Assembly: GCF_019925205.1 (NCBI RefSeq)
Contig: NC_083560.1
Span: 121,741,062-121,805,061, forward strand
DNA length: 64,000 nucleotides
Reading direction: 5' to 3'
Source: Metopolophium dirhodum
Taxonomy: Eukaryota; Arthropoda; Insecta; Hemiptera; Aphididae
The notes beneath the pieces were generated by a model, which did no database searches, was not told where the DNA came from, and saw nothing but the letters and a program-made list of their open reading frames with translations. Positions 1-12,126 of this stretch are shown here, piece by piece. The first letter of the stretch is position 1, and each line of letters opens with the position of its first letter. Made by a program: the position numbers and the translations under genes.

Positions 1-1930
1 TCGAATTTGTTTTCTGAACACACGTTTCAAACATTAAATATGATGGAAATACATAAAATATTGTTAAGATTTTTAAAGTTGTTTCCATTAAAAAAATAAA
101 AATAAATTGCGAAAAAGCAATATTTTTATATATTAATAAATGTGTTGAATCATAAATAATGCCTGGTATTTTGAGTAAAACTTGAGGGAAGTTTTATACC
201 TATTATACTGTTAAAAATACAAGTCACAAAATGTTTTAAAAGCTATATTTAGTATCTTGTTTATTCTAAAGTGTAACTTAGGGTGATAAAAATATCATTA
301 TCTTAAAACACGCAAATCGTAGCTAATATTATTGTTATTATCATTATTATTATTATCACTATTATTATTACCATTGTCTTTTCAGTTTTGTCTAATATTT
401 AATAAATATTTTATGCTATCATAATGCAATGATATATAAAAACGTTTTTTTTGTTTTGAATGATTTTAAAATTTGAATTATTCTAACCACACTTAAAGAT
501 TATTTTTTCAAGTGTTCATGAATAATATACATATATTACATCTGAAAGAATAGTTGTTGAATTATTACATTGTATGTACTAATGATAAGCCGGTTAATTA
601 TATATGTGGTTTAAAAATATAAAGGCTGTGATGATTATAAATTACAATCACAAATATTGGTTTAATTTAATTTCATAATTTGTAAAAAAGTACTTTTAGC
701 AGATAACGTTTAATCACATAGAAATCGTTACTACTATGCATTTTGACGAGATACATCAACATTTGAGATAAGTCGTTTTCTTAGAAAATATCAAGAGTGG
801 TTCTAACAAAAAGAAAGAAGAACTTTGTATAGCTATTGGAAACTCCTTAAGTGGAATGAAAAATCTAAGTATTTAAAAAATATGGTCTTTAAGTATACTT
901 AAAAATTCTAAAAGTCAGAATTTGAATAAATGCATAATAAAAAAGAAAAGGAAGGTCAAATTATTCTGTATAGAACTAAATGCTAGAGTACCCAATACTC
1001 TTAAAAGGTTACAAGTGAAACAGATATTTTTTAGCTTAGTCGGATTTTTTTAATTTTAATATAATAATATTACAAAGCTATGATTAGACTAAGGTAATGA
1101 TTAGAGTTTAGATTTTAGATGTATTTAATATTTTAATCAGTCTTCATGAAGCAATAAATTTAGTTTATTCTTTAGAATAAAATAAAATATACGACATTTT
1201 ATTTTAGTTTTTCAGGCATTCCTAGCTTTTTTTGTTTTATACATTTTTAAGGTATTTTTTTTAGTATTATGGTCATATAAGGATGTGTTTGTACTTTCAG
1301 GGTTTTCAGGTTTTATGTTGTTTTAAAACATGAGATTTATACATTTAAAGTAAGTTCATTTATTTAAATTTTTAGAAAAACGTTTAAAAAAACTTTGTAA
1401 CTTTGCTGTCTAAAAGTCTAAAATACTGTTTAAAACTCAGAAAAATAATAGTACCATTCCCGTGAGTAAAATTTAAAAAAAAATTTAACATTTTAGAAGT
1501 GTTATTGCTAATAACTAATAACCATAAAATTACAACACTTAATTATTTTTAGCTTATATTCATTAGTCAAGAATGTCGAGATATTTCGATACAATACGCT
1601 TTTAATTTCAAAACCTTATTTTTTCTCAGTGTACACTAGAGGATATAATAAAAGTTTTTTTTTTTGGGGGGGGGGAGGGGCAGAGCTCCTTAGCATTGGA
1701 ATCCCAATTACTCAATTCTGTGGTGACTCGAAAAACGAATCGCCTTTTAACACAGCTTGGATATATGTAAATGTATTTATTCTTTCACCTGTGCGTTTTG
1801 TGATGATATTGATAAAGATAATGACTTAAATTCACACATTAATATTAAACTATTATATCTTGAAAAATGATTTCAATCGACTAGTGGAGTTGAAAAAAAA
1901 ATTAAACTATTCTACGGTAAAATTACTTAC
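1..1930 (-). other. Part of intron 5, no coding sequence seen
   Basis: This is AT-rich sequence downstream of exon 5. It holds a homopolymer junction of T and G runs near 1660-1680 and, near 840-960, a fragment related to the foldback family described below. I see no exon that could continue the cytoplasmic tail. Confidence 0.6.
840..960 (+). repeat. Fragment of dispersed foldback repeat family
   Basis: A stretch with ATATGGTCTTTAAGTA followed by AAATTCTAAAAGTCAGAATTTGAA closely resembles sequence at 6470-6535 and the right half of the element at 26800-27295. It is a diverged, incomplete copy. Confidence 0.4.
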
Positions 1931-2122
1931 TTTGAAAATTATTTGACGTGTCGTGTAACGTGCCGCTGTGCCTGGAAGGCGGGAGCGAACCGTTCGACGT
2001 CCGGTAACATATGCAGTAAACGGTCAATACGATGACACACACGCCCAGTATGGAGACTACGATGAGTGAGGAGACCACGAGTATGGTGATGTTAATTCCT
2101 AACAGCGTTAACGACGAAGCAC
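1931..2122 (-). CDS. Exon 5: transmembrane helix and start of cytoplasmic tail
   Basis: This exon encodes residues 197-259. A long hydrophobic run (about 202-232) starts LLGINITILVVSSLIVV and ends in VYCICYR. It is a single membrane helix followed by juxtamembrane cysteines (possible palmitoylation sites) and an arginine stop-transfer signal, giving a type I orientation with the signal peptide. The tail start is rich in Ser, Pro, His and Asn (SNGSLPPSRHSGTLHDTS). The acceptor is CTTCCACAG|GTGC and the donor CAAA|GTAAGT (phase 1). No stop codon occurs, so the tail continues in at least one more exon. I see no plausible continuation between 1 and 1930, so that exon should be beyond the left edge. 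Confidence 0.88.
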
Positions 2123-3663
2123 CTGTGGAAGAAACGATAACTTCGATAAAGACTTTGCACGATTAACGGTATAATTATTATATTATATTATAATATTATA
2201 TGATACATCGTACGAGGCGTTTCGTGACGTCATCATAAGATTACTGTATGGAAATGTATTAATTTTACCCAGGACCAGCGCGCATAGGTATTCGAGAGTC
2301 TTGGCGGGCGAGTGACGGATATTATTGGACAATATTTGGTGGGCAGCCGTGCGCATTTTATCGAACAGTGCCACAAATGTGTCTTAGTCGGTATTAGTAA
2401 TAATATTATATCTAATGTTATGCTCTAGTCCAATCGATCGAGTTGTTTTTTATTTTACACGAAAAGAATAGGAACATTTCGGCGGTCATTAAAATAATAT
2501 AGTACGTTCCAATTATATTGGTGTTTTGTGTTTGCATTGTATTGGCCTTTTGTGATAAGTGATCGTTCCACTTTTTTGAAAACTAGCGTAGTATAAAACT
2601 GTTTGTATTTAGAAGATATTTAATGAAATTCGAAAAATAAGGTTATTAATATTATACACAAATCAAGACTGAAAAATGTGGACGGAAATACATTGTTATT
2701 TTGCATTTATATAATGTTCTGTTATGGATGCAATTTAATGACGAGTTTAAAGAGGGATTCAATTATAATTATATTGAATTGAAACCTCAATCAGCGTAAA
2801 ATATGGGACTCGACTGGAATATTCAACGATCCCAGTTAGGAGCGAATTTCGCAGAGAGTCTTTAATTGCAGTTGGTTTTTTTTTTGTACTGTTGCAGTGC
2901 GTAGGTATGTCGTTTGAAACAATAATATTAAATGGAATTTTAGATAAACGAAAAAAATAAAACAACAGTATCCGATACCAGACGATAATTGGGCGGGCCA
3001 CTTTTTATGAAAGCAATCGATCTCATTCGAAAAGAAATTCCGAGAGAAGCTTTGGTTTCAAAAAGTTTATCAAGATTTAGCTTAAAGCATGGTGGTTTTT
3101 TTTTTCTTACATTTTTCCGACATCATTATTTTGTCGTTGTAGGTAGTGAATTATTAGCTACAACAAGGTATTATAATATGTTATTTGTAATAATAATAAT
3201 AATATAATACCGAAGAGATTTAAAACGAACGAAAAAAAACGAAACGGTTAGCGGGAAGCCTACATAAAATATTATTAATTATTTTTATCATTATAATAAA
3301 TAACTCGCTCCACTCTGAATCCGAAAATGTTTACACGCACATTAAAATGGTATCATAATGCTTTATCATATATTATTATTATTATGCGTAATATGTATGT
3401 GTGTAATGAGTGTGTACGTTCATCCGTAGACTATAATATAATACGATTGTATCGTCTGTCACGACGGCAAAATATTATGTAAAATTAAAATATAATAAAC
3501 GTAATGGTTTTATTGTTGTTAAAATACGTATAGAACGCCCCCTCCCCTTCTGACGCACGTTTATTTCAATATATTATATTTTGTCGTTGAGTCTAATATT
3601 ATTATACCCTACATAAAAAGCTAGCCTGAATGCAAAAAATGCAAATCTAACCGTTCGCCGTAC
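2123..3663 (-). other. Intron 4 of the receptor gene (1,541 bp)
   Basis: The intron is bounded by the donor GTACGG at 3663 and the acceptor CTTCCACAG ending at 2123. It contains AT-rich sequence with TAA/TTA runs and no convincing exon. Open frames at 2759-3001 and 2989-3207 are low-complexity chance frames. Confidence 0.75.
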
Positions 3664-3786
3664 CTTGACAAGTTGGCGTCGTCGCTTCGTCCGTACCATC
3701 GGGACAGTGGTTGATGTTGTCGCACACCAGGTCGTTGGAGATGCATTGCGACATCGTTTGACATTTGAACTCCCTGCAATTGTGGA
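3664..3786 (-). CDS. Exon 4: LDL-receptor class A domain
   Basis: This exon encodes residues 156-195, which is exactly one LDLa module. It has six cysteines in the family order (158, 163, 169, 176, 182, 194), the hydrophobic F at FKC, and the acidic calcium-binding box at the C-terminal end (HCPDGTDE, a variant of the canonical DCxDGSDE). LDLa modules bind ligand basic residues through a calcium-stabilised loop. The acceptor is TTGTTCCAG|TCCAC. The donor CAAG|GTACGG leaves phase 1, and the split codon becomes Gly196. The domain is coded by a single phase 1-1 exon, which is usual for exchangeable extracellular modules. A slightly long C5-C6 spacing (TDEATTPT) is the only departure from the standard pattern. 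Confidence 0.92.
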
Positions 3787-4274
3787 CTGGAACAACAGAA
3801 GAAAAAACACGTTTTTTTAACGTGGATTTATCGAACTTTCGGTAATGCGCTTAAAAAATATTATATATTGATTTAGGCGTCCTGCAGCGTATATGTCATT
3901 AGTGCTCAGTCTGTTGTGATTTTATTATTGACCTTTATGGTTTTTATAACTTTTTATTTATTTTTTTTTTCTAATCGGAATTCAAACTGTGGTGAAATTT
4001 TATATTTGGATGACGGAAATGGTGCATATATTATACATAAACTAGACAATATTACTCTAACCAAAAATATTTGATCATTACTTCTGATATTGGACCCATA
4101 ATTATTATAATACTATAGTGCATTATGATGTAAATTTTGAAGTACACACGGTGCGCCGAAAAAAAATTTTGGTAGAAGCGTGATTTGATGCTTTGTTGGA
4201 TGTACATCGAACTATACGTGACTATATGTGAAGCCTATTATTTTATTGGATACAGAATAATTATCTTTGAAGAA

Positions 4275-4306
<32 letters not shown>

Positions 4307-4310
4307 ACGG
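4275..4310. repeat. (CGA)n trinucleotide microsatellite
   Basis: About twelve CGA/CGG units sit in intron 3. An Asp/Ser-type repeat frame results in the open frames crossing it, but it is not coding. Confidence 0.9.
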
Positions 4311-4681
4311 TTTTCTGATGTAAGTATTATACAGTGATGGTGTGCTGGTGGTGGCTATGTTGATGGTACATTTTGTTATTGCCAAGTGGGTGTATGAATA
4401 CAATATTATATAATATACATAATAATGTATTATATTATAAAATATACAAATAATATATATGTGCGTGTGTGTGCTGTAGTGTGCGTGACAAATAACGCTG
4501 TGACTAAAACTCGACGAGACAGAGCTTGATATCGGTATTTTATACACTTATGTATATGAGACGGCGGTTCCAGCGCGGGGGTTGGGGCGTCGAGTGGTGG
4601 ACAGGATGGAGAAGCGGGGAGTTGTGTGATGGCAATGGGAGGGGGGGTGGTATGTGGGTGCATAGGGCTTTAGGATATCTC

Positions 4682-4702
4682 ACTCTCTCTCTCTCTCTCT
4701 CT
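4682..4702. repeat. (CT)n microsatellite near the exon 3 donor
   Basis: A CT run of about ten units lies 34 bp inside intron 3 from the exon 3 donor and is followed by an A run. On the transcribed strand it is a GA tract, which could act on splicing; that effect is speculation. Confidence 0.85.
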
Positions 4703-4735
4703 TACCCTCTCACTGTAAAAAAAAAAAATACTTAC

Positions 4736-4880
4736 AAGGATCTTTGAAGGCGGTTATAATTAATCTAAAACCGTTGACACGCGTGCCCCACGAATCTGTC
4801 ACGTACTTGAGCGTGACAAAATTCGTACGCGTAAATATCACGCCGACGGACTGTTTCGTACTGCTGCACGTGATGTCAGC
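4736..4880 (-). CDS. Exon 3: C-terminal half of the CUB domain
   Basis: This exon encodes residues 107-154, beginning ADITCSS. Cys111 is the fourth CUB cysteine, 22 residues after Cys89. The rest gives the typical CUB finish: a hydrophobic strand (VGVIFTRTNFVTLKYVTDS), then a glycine-asparagine-glycine turn and the NGFRLIITAF strand, equivalent to the GF.L.Y/F ending of CUB domains. The acceptor is TTTTTACACAG|GCTGAC, in phase 0 with exon 2. The donor CCTT|GTAAGT leaves phase 1, and the split codon becomes Phe155 with exon 4. Taken alone the exon is a broken half-domain; joined to exon 2 it makes a full domain of about 115 residues with the expected cysteine spacing. That is strong evidence that the two belong to one transcript in spite of the 44.9-kb gap. 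Confidence 0.88.
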
Positions 4881-6300
4881 CTGTGTAAAAACAAAAACAA
4901 AACAAAAAAAACACATGAAATGAATTGATTTTTATCGGAAATAATAATAGTAATAATAATAATATAATGTGTGTTTGGGCGTGCATTTCGTACAGTAATG
5001 TAATATTATTGTACACGGGAATCATGTACGGTACATATTAAAATAATAATGTTGGTAATTATTACGAACATATTCGTGCGATGTGTCAAATAGTTTTATT
5101 CGTCAATGCGCGGTATAATATTATACCGCGGTTATATTATTACTGACACGGGTTACCCGCTTATATTCGAAAAAACGCCCGATTGTGTGTAACAATAAAC
5201 ATACTGTAGGTTTACGACTTGCGGCTAATCGAGAATCGTACACGAATATTCATTGGCGTCTTTGATGTCACGTGCAAATTGATTTAGTGAAGAAAATGAC
5301 GTAAGGTTTCGTCATATAATCCGGAGGTTCATTTGAAACCCTAGTAATTAGTATACATAATGTTTAAGTCTGTCCTCTCTGTAAGAAACTCACAAGGGAT
5401 GCTTATTCCAAAATTACATGTAATGAATGTTTGGATTGCCAAAATGAAACACAAAGATTTTATTTTAAGACGGGCTATTATATTATTATTATTAAATGTC
5501 CTTTATTAAAAAAATTGAATAGTTAATTAAATTATTTATATTTCACCGCTTCGGTGTTTCCCCACATCGTTGTAAAAATAAGTCGTTTTTATCGGATGCA
5601 CTTGTTCAAACGCAGATTTTTAGAATTTTTAAATACCTGTATTAAACACAATTTTTACAAATCCACGAATGACATTTAAAGATTGTCTTTTGTCTATGAA
5701 AGTTCCTTTTTTAAAAGAAAAATAATCTTTTTACTGTGAGGAATTGGTAGGAAAAGTGATCACACCGTTTCAAATTTTAACGGTTACGGTTTCAGTTTTC
5801 AGAACAGTTTTTTCATCAATTTATAGACATTTTCGATTTTTTAGGTTATTTCCTATAAATATAAATACAAATTTTTCGCTTGGTCAAAAAGCTTGAAAAT
5901 ATAATAAAACTAAACAATATTCTTTATACATATTTCTTAGTCATTTAAAAATGTAAAAGACACATTGTCATTAGTATAATCCACTAAAATGTATCATATT
6001 GTAGTTAAAACGTTATGAAATGTTTATTTTTTTAAATAATGTTGATGAATGTAAAGGGCAATTTAAACGAGTATAGTTTCGAAAATATTAAACTTTATAT
6101 TATACTAAAGATAATAATTTAATGGTATAACTGTAACAGGTTTAAAGGTATACGAGCTTAGACGATTTCAATATTATAGTAATATTAATATTATTTTTAT
6201 ACAATTTTATAATTTGTAAAAATTGTCCTAGTATAAAAATACGGCTGAACATATTTTATATTTTATGTAAAAATACTATTCAAGATTATTACCATAAGTA

Positions 6301-6550
6301 GATAAAGTTTAATAACTCTGAAACTACTCGTTTGAATTTCGATTTTTTACATCTATATTTTTAACAAAAAAACACATGCTTTAGAATGCACAATAAAAAA
6401 GGGTGCTTTTATTTGAACGGAGAAGTTGTATCGCAACAGAACACTCCTTTAATCGTATACAAATCTAAGAAATTCAAAATATGGTCTTTAAAAATACCAA
6501 AAGTTAGAATTTGAATACATAAATTATTAAAATATAAAATATGCAGTGGT
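6301..6550 (-). repeat. Partial copy of the foldback repeat family
   Basis: It contains AACTCTGAAACTACTCGTTT, which in reverse complement matches the ACGAGTAGTTTTTAAGTT stretch at 27050-27070 and a related stretch at 39700-39745. A second motif (ATGGTCTTTAAAAATACC) is shared with 840-960. Terminal repeats were not found, so this is a fragment. Confidence 0.4.
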
Positions 6551-6694
6551 TGAGAATTCATGGCCTGACTCATTCCGTATATTACGTATACGAGTGAGTT
6601 CCATACTTTAACGTATATACAATTTTTTTTAAAAGTTTGAACAAATAAATATCTCCACTTAGGGTTTAAGTTTTGTCTGTGACCTTTAACTGGA

Positions 6695-6704
6695 TATTAT
6701 TATT

Positions 6705-6747
<43 letters not shown>
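6695..6747. repeat. ATT/AAT trinucleotide microsatellite with palindromic switch
   Basis: ATT units switch to AAT units, so the tract is partly self-complementary. It is about 17 units long and lies inside the giant intron. Confidence 0.9.
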
Positions 6748-8715
6748 TAATAATTATTAATTGTCACATAGTCCAGAATGCAATAGATATTATAATATAG
6801 TATACTTGAGTTTTCCCAGTATACTACTTAAATACATATTAATATTAGTGAATACAGTGCGGGTAATTTGTTCACATCACAACCTATTCGAAATGATATA
6901 TTTATTACGTTGATTACACGTTAGTGGGTTATTTAAAAAGATAAATGTATTATCATATGCCAACTCACTCATCCAGTCGTTATTGTGTGCACGCTGCAAT
7001 AGCGTATAAAGGTTAATCTGGGAAGAATAAAATAGTCATGATAAATAAGACCAAAATGGATCATCTAAGAAAAAAGTAATTTTTTTCAGTAATTATTAGA
7101 TACTTTTCTTTTATGACGTGGAGGCTATATTATATTTTTAACTAAATGATTACTGGTTTTTTCTAACGATAAAAATGTGCGTTATATAATGTTATTTGAC
7201 CACCACTCGGGTCGATAAATAATTTGATCAAATTGATAATAATATATATTAACAAGTATATTAAAAATCTCATTTCAATAAATAATAGCGATGATAATAA
7301 TATTAATAATATTGATATAATCAGTTGACGAAGTGAGAAGGAGATGAGAGGGCAACCCTTCACCTTTTTTTTTATCATTTTGTCCACCCTATATCTATAT
7401 AATTTATACGTTTTCTGTTCGTTTTCAAATTTATACTTCAAATATAAAGTAATGCATTTCTATCGATATGCTGTGAATATTTTTAATCATGAAAATATGT
7501 ACAAACCACGAAGTATTGTGTATTTTTTACCATATTTTAACTTTAAGGGGAAATGTGAAATATTTGAATTTCGTGTATTATTCATAATAATAGAACATAG
7601 GTACATAGCTTTTTTTAGTCACAACGATCGCTGGATAAAATAATTATTGTTCTGTTTCTACAATATTATATTGATATTGGAAGAATATAGTTATATGATA
7701 CAATTAGTTAATTAGCCACTTTGCCAATTAGTAACACATCATTGCACAATACTGCATACGAATCATGAAACAATAATTTTATTATTTATAACGATAAATT
7801 ATTACATTATAATATACATTAAACATGGCAAAAAGATACATATTATTATTATTATTATTATCTTGTTGTATGATTATTATTTATTAATATAGTTTTCTAG
7901 TGCAAATTCATTACAAATGAGTTGACGGTTTCCAAATTCTCTTGCGCGTTAAAACCACATAATTCATTTGTCTTAAACGAAAACGGAATCTGTATTCATC
8001 TAGTTTGGTGGCGTGAAGAAACCCCCTGTTCACAAACGTTAATGAAAAACGCACATTGTATGTAATTTATGCGTTTATTATTACGAAGTAATAAACCAAA
8101 CCAGGGTTTATTCGCGTTATATTGAAATTCACCGACTACATTTAGCAATAAAACAGTTCGAAAATTGGTTTCACAATATGTCGGATAATAATTATATAAG
8201 CACCTGCACACAAGTGTAAGTATAATATGTGATGACATAATTATACGTCTCGTACACTATTCGCATTATAATATTATTAATCTTTGTGCAGAGCTTAATT
8301 AAATCAGTAGGACGTGTAGGTACCCTCCGTCTGCATCGATGCTCATTAGTCACCCGTAAGCTTAGTTTGACGATATGAATGAACGATTTCCAATGCGAAA
8401 CCACCAAAGTTTTACGCAAATATTTACAATTCAAAAGCCTGCTACTTTTCTACGCGGGTGACCTGCAAAAGTTTTCGTGATGTCTATAATTAATATATTA
8501 TTATACTATATATATGCATAATACTCGTTATCTGATCACTGGACAAGCACGCCGTCATAAGACTATACCTACCTATATAATATTACTATTATTGTATGAT
8601 AATAATTCCCAAAACGATAATAATTTATAATAATTTGTGGTGTACATACAACAATAGATATGTGCATATAATAATATAGTAATATACCAAAAGAGACTCA
8701 TAAAGTGTTAACGAG

Positions 8716-8838
8716 GGCACCTGTCCGATTCGCGGTGGAATCGGTGCCAAGTATGCGTATTACTCGTTCACTCGGTCCCAGGTAGGGGGACACCTTGTTT
8801 ACACGACCACTTACGCTTGGTCGTGTGTAATCGAGTGA
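8716..8838. other. GC-rich nested hairpin cluster, possible structured RNA
   Basis: Within 123 bp there are several exact inverted repeats. The first hairpin (8716-8748) pairs GGCACC with GGTGCC and CGATTC with GAATCG. A separate unit (8768-8838, 71 nt) is closed by a 7-bp stem, TCACTCG with CGAGTGA. Inside it are an 8-bp hairpin (ACACGACC with GGTCGTGT) around a 10-nt loop and an imperfect GGTCCC/GGGACACC hairpin. The shape is a three-way junction of tRNA-like size, but it has no A or B box and no T-arm, so it is not a tRNA. It could be a structured RNA, a protein-binding palindrome cluster or the core of a foldback element. A minus-strand frame (8698-8928) covers it but looks non-coding. 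Confidence 0.35.
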
Positions 8839-11800
8839 TTTCCGACGAGCAGTCATAAATTCCTTCCGTTTTAGACCTTCGAAATTCGAATATATTATGT
8901 GATGGACGTGGTAAGTACACTGCAGCAAGAGTTAGATATTATGCAATTATATGTAAGTATTGTATGTGTATATATATATGTCTAGATGTGTTACGAATTC
9001 GATATAATACAATTATGCAGTCAATAATGGCCTACCTGCAAAAAGTACCTCACTGCGGCCAAGGAAGATAAAAACAAAAAAAAATGTTACATCACAGTGG
9101 TGGCCAAGGCTTGAGGGCTTGATTTTTTTTTTTTTTTTGGGGGGGGGGATATCAAAATCACACAATTTATCTTTTTTTAATATTTTCTGATAAATAGCTG
9201 TAACATCGAAATATATTCAAAAGCTTCAAAATTAGCCCTATAATATTTTATAACTCACATGGCCAAATTAGCCGTTAATCTTATCAATTACTTAATTGTC
9301 ACAATTTTAAATATATATATGTACCTACACATACAAATTATTAACTTAAGAGCATTTATCAGACTAAACTTAATTTTTTATTAAACATACAATAAATGTT
9401 ATAATTTTAAAAGTAATAAGTGTTTTAATTATATAAAATAGTACAAAAGTCAAAAAATTAAAAATTAAAAATATTGAAATATTAACAACTACTAATTACA
9501 ATAGAAAATCTAACTTTGGATTCTTCTTTTTTGCTGAGAAATCAATTAATTTATCTATATCCAAAGAAATGTGTCGATTGATATGTATATGAAAGTGAGA
9601 TCAAAACGAGATGTAAAAATGAAAAGTGTCAGAATCCTTATAAAAAAAATTTGAAATCCCAAAATTTGTTGGCTGTTTCGGCCTTGTGTGTACTCAACCA
9701 GTCGTCACTGTCTTAATGTTGAAAAGGAACTTTCCATGGTAAAATTATTCATGTTTACAAGCATTGAAATAATAAATTACTTTAAACACGACAGTCGTCT
9801 AACATATTAACAATAAAAAATCAACCAAATTAGAGTTGTAAATAGAGAATTTGATGAGAGTCCCTATCGGAAAACTACGTATGCGATACGTGCTGGTGGA
9901 CTAGATGAAAATATAAGATAACGACAAACGAGAATTTTCAAGAATTTAATAATATCGAGTATACTAATACAATATTATATTATACACTGTAATAATAAAT
10001 TCGTATATTATATTAAAATTAATTTATAATAGGTACATATTCATCCGTTATTTTTTTTTTTGATTAAGAAGGCCATGGATAAAGGGGCTTAGAGCCCCTT
10101 TCTAAAACCACCATTGTTACATTATGACGACGACGGATAAATAAACTAAATCAAATCATATCAATTTCTAATAATAATTGTATTATAAATGTATTCTATG
10201 CGGTAGTGTTTTGATCAGGCTTCAGCTGGTACAACCCATATTATCCGACCATTCTCCATATATTAATAATAAAAATAATACATTTTTAGTTCTTACAATT
10301 TTCAAAAAAATGTTCAAATTTAAAATGCTCTCTTCGAAATTAAAATATCAATAAAACATTACTACAAAAACCCTTGGATAATATTCTTGCATTTAAATAA
10401 CTGTATAATATTCACTCTTATATTAAAAACAATAGAGTTAAATGGACTATATGTTAAACGTAGGTAGGTTTTGTTTTAATCCTATACAATTTGCTGCTGT
10501 ACATTTTAAGACGGAGACAACACTTGACGTCTACTCAAGTCAAAATAACGTTCAAATTTAACAAACTACCGATTTGCGCAAACTATTTAGTATTATAGAT
10601 ATAAATGCTTGCGTGTCTAATCAACTAACTAAACTTCAACAAGCTTAAGAATCTAATGGACACGCAAAATACTAGGTTTACCAAAGTCAACATAATATTT
10701 AACTACTGTTATACATATCATAAATCATAGCATTTATGTATTATATTTAAAGAGTTGGTTTTAGTTGGCATATCTAAAATGTCTTATTAAACATACGTTT
10801 TAACAGATTTCTACCGAAAAATATTGCATTCCATTCAAACGTGCATTTTTGAATAATAATATAAACGTGTATAATATGATTTATGAATACTATTCACCAA
10901 ATTGCATTCTCAAAATGTTTTGGTTATTACTTATTGTATTATTTACTATGTACCGTTTGATCAGAACAATATAATTTTTTACATTTGATTATTGAACAAT
11001 AAGCAAATAAATATTTTATCCAACCAAACTGCAGCCGATCAAAATTGCTCAAATATTTCGATGAAACCCAAACGCAGTTCTTTTAATTGATTTTAAAGTT
11101 TTTTGAACTTGATTAAATTAATATGACTGCAGTATTTAAAAAGTTTTAAATTTTGAAATATAATTGTTAGCAAAACAATTATTTAATATAATAGTCGTTC
11201 TGTAGTCGGTACTTCGGTGGAATTTGGGAAATGCCGAATATCAATTTTGAAATTCACTTGCAGCTCACCCCCATTTATTTTTTCTTTATTAAATATATTA
11301 TTAATTATAAGCATTGTGATGATCAATTCAAAATAAAATTTCACATACAATTTATACAAATCATTAAATGTATTAACACAATATACGAACAATTATTATC
11401 GTACAATCGTATTTATTTATTATTTCAATATCGAACATTTATACGAAACTGTATTTTCATTTTTTTCACACGTTTTTTAAAAACTAAATCCGAATTCTAA
11501 ATTAGAATGTGCATTTTAAATGTGTCCTGGGCATCACAAAATGTCTGTAAGTTGGCAATGTTGTGGATACTACCACTGGAAATCTGCGCTAGAACCTAAT
11601 AATTTATAAATAGGTACACAATATATATTGGTGGATAATATATTATATTATTATGTAGCCATTTTGTAATAATTAAATGCTAATAAGTAACCAGATGAAT
11701 CCAAATTCTCAGGTGATTGCGCGGTATTAGCATACTGCAGCGACAATGTCGGTCGGTGGCGGTAAAACTGGTGAAATGTTTGCGATTCGAGTAAAAATGG

Positions 11801-12093
11801 TTAATACGTTAGTGGTAATGCGGTATATAATCTTAATTATTCGAGACGAATATTCTGGAGTGGTTGAGAGCGGCGAATACTCGTCGGACTTTTTCCTAGG
11901 CGTTTCAATCGAACTCGGCTGTTCGAACGGTCGCGGACAATGTTTTTGCGCGTCTGCGTCACAAACGGTATTGCGAAACTTTGCTAATTAAAATATTGAA
12001 TTATACGTATACATGAGTAATATATCACTTTGAAGTCCTCCACAGCAGGTGGGAGCCATATACGCATAATAATATCATAATCACTATAGTAGG

Positions 12094-12126
<33 letters not shown>
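12094..12126. repeat. (TAA)n microsatellite
   Basis: About eleven perfect ATA/TAA units in intron 2. Confidence 0.9.

Larger units (their letters stand above)
3787..4735 (-). other. Intron 3 of the receptor gene (949 bp)
   Basis: The intron runs between donor GTAAGT (4735) and acceptor TTGTTCCAG (3787). It contains a trinucleotide tract, a CT microsatellite and a G-rich stretch at 4565-4660. Those tracts open several reading frames by chance. Confidence 0.78.

Noticed and set aside
1629..1829. 66-codon plus-strand frame
   Set aside because: It is created by the T and G homopolymers near 1660-1680.
8698..8928. 76-codon minus-strand frame over the hairpin cluster as a coding exon
   Set aside because: No domain, no credible splice sites, and the sequence is better explained by RNA- or DNA-level inverted repeats.
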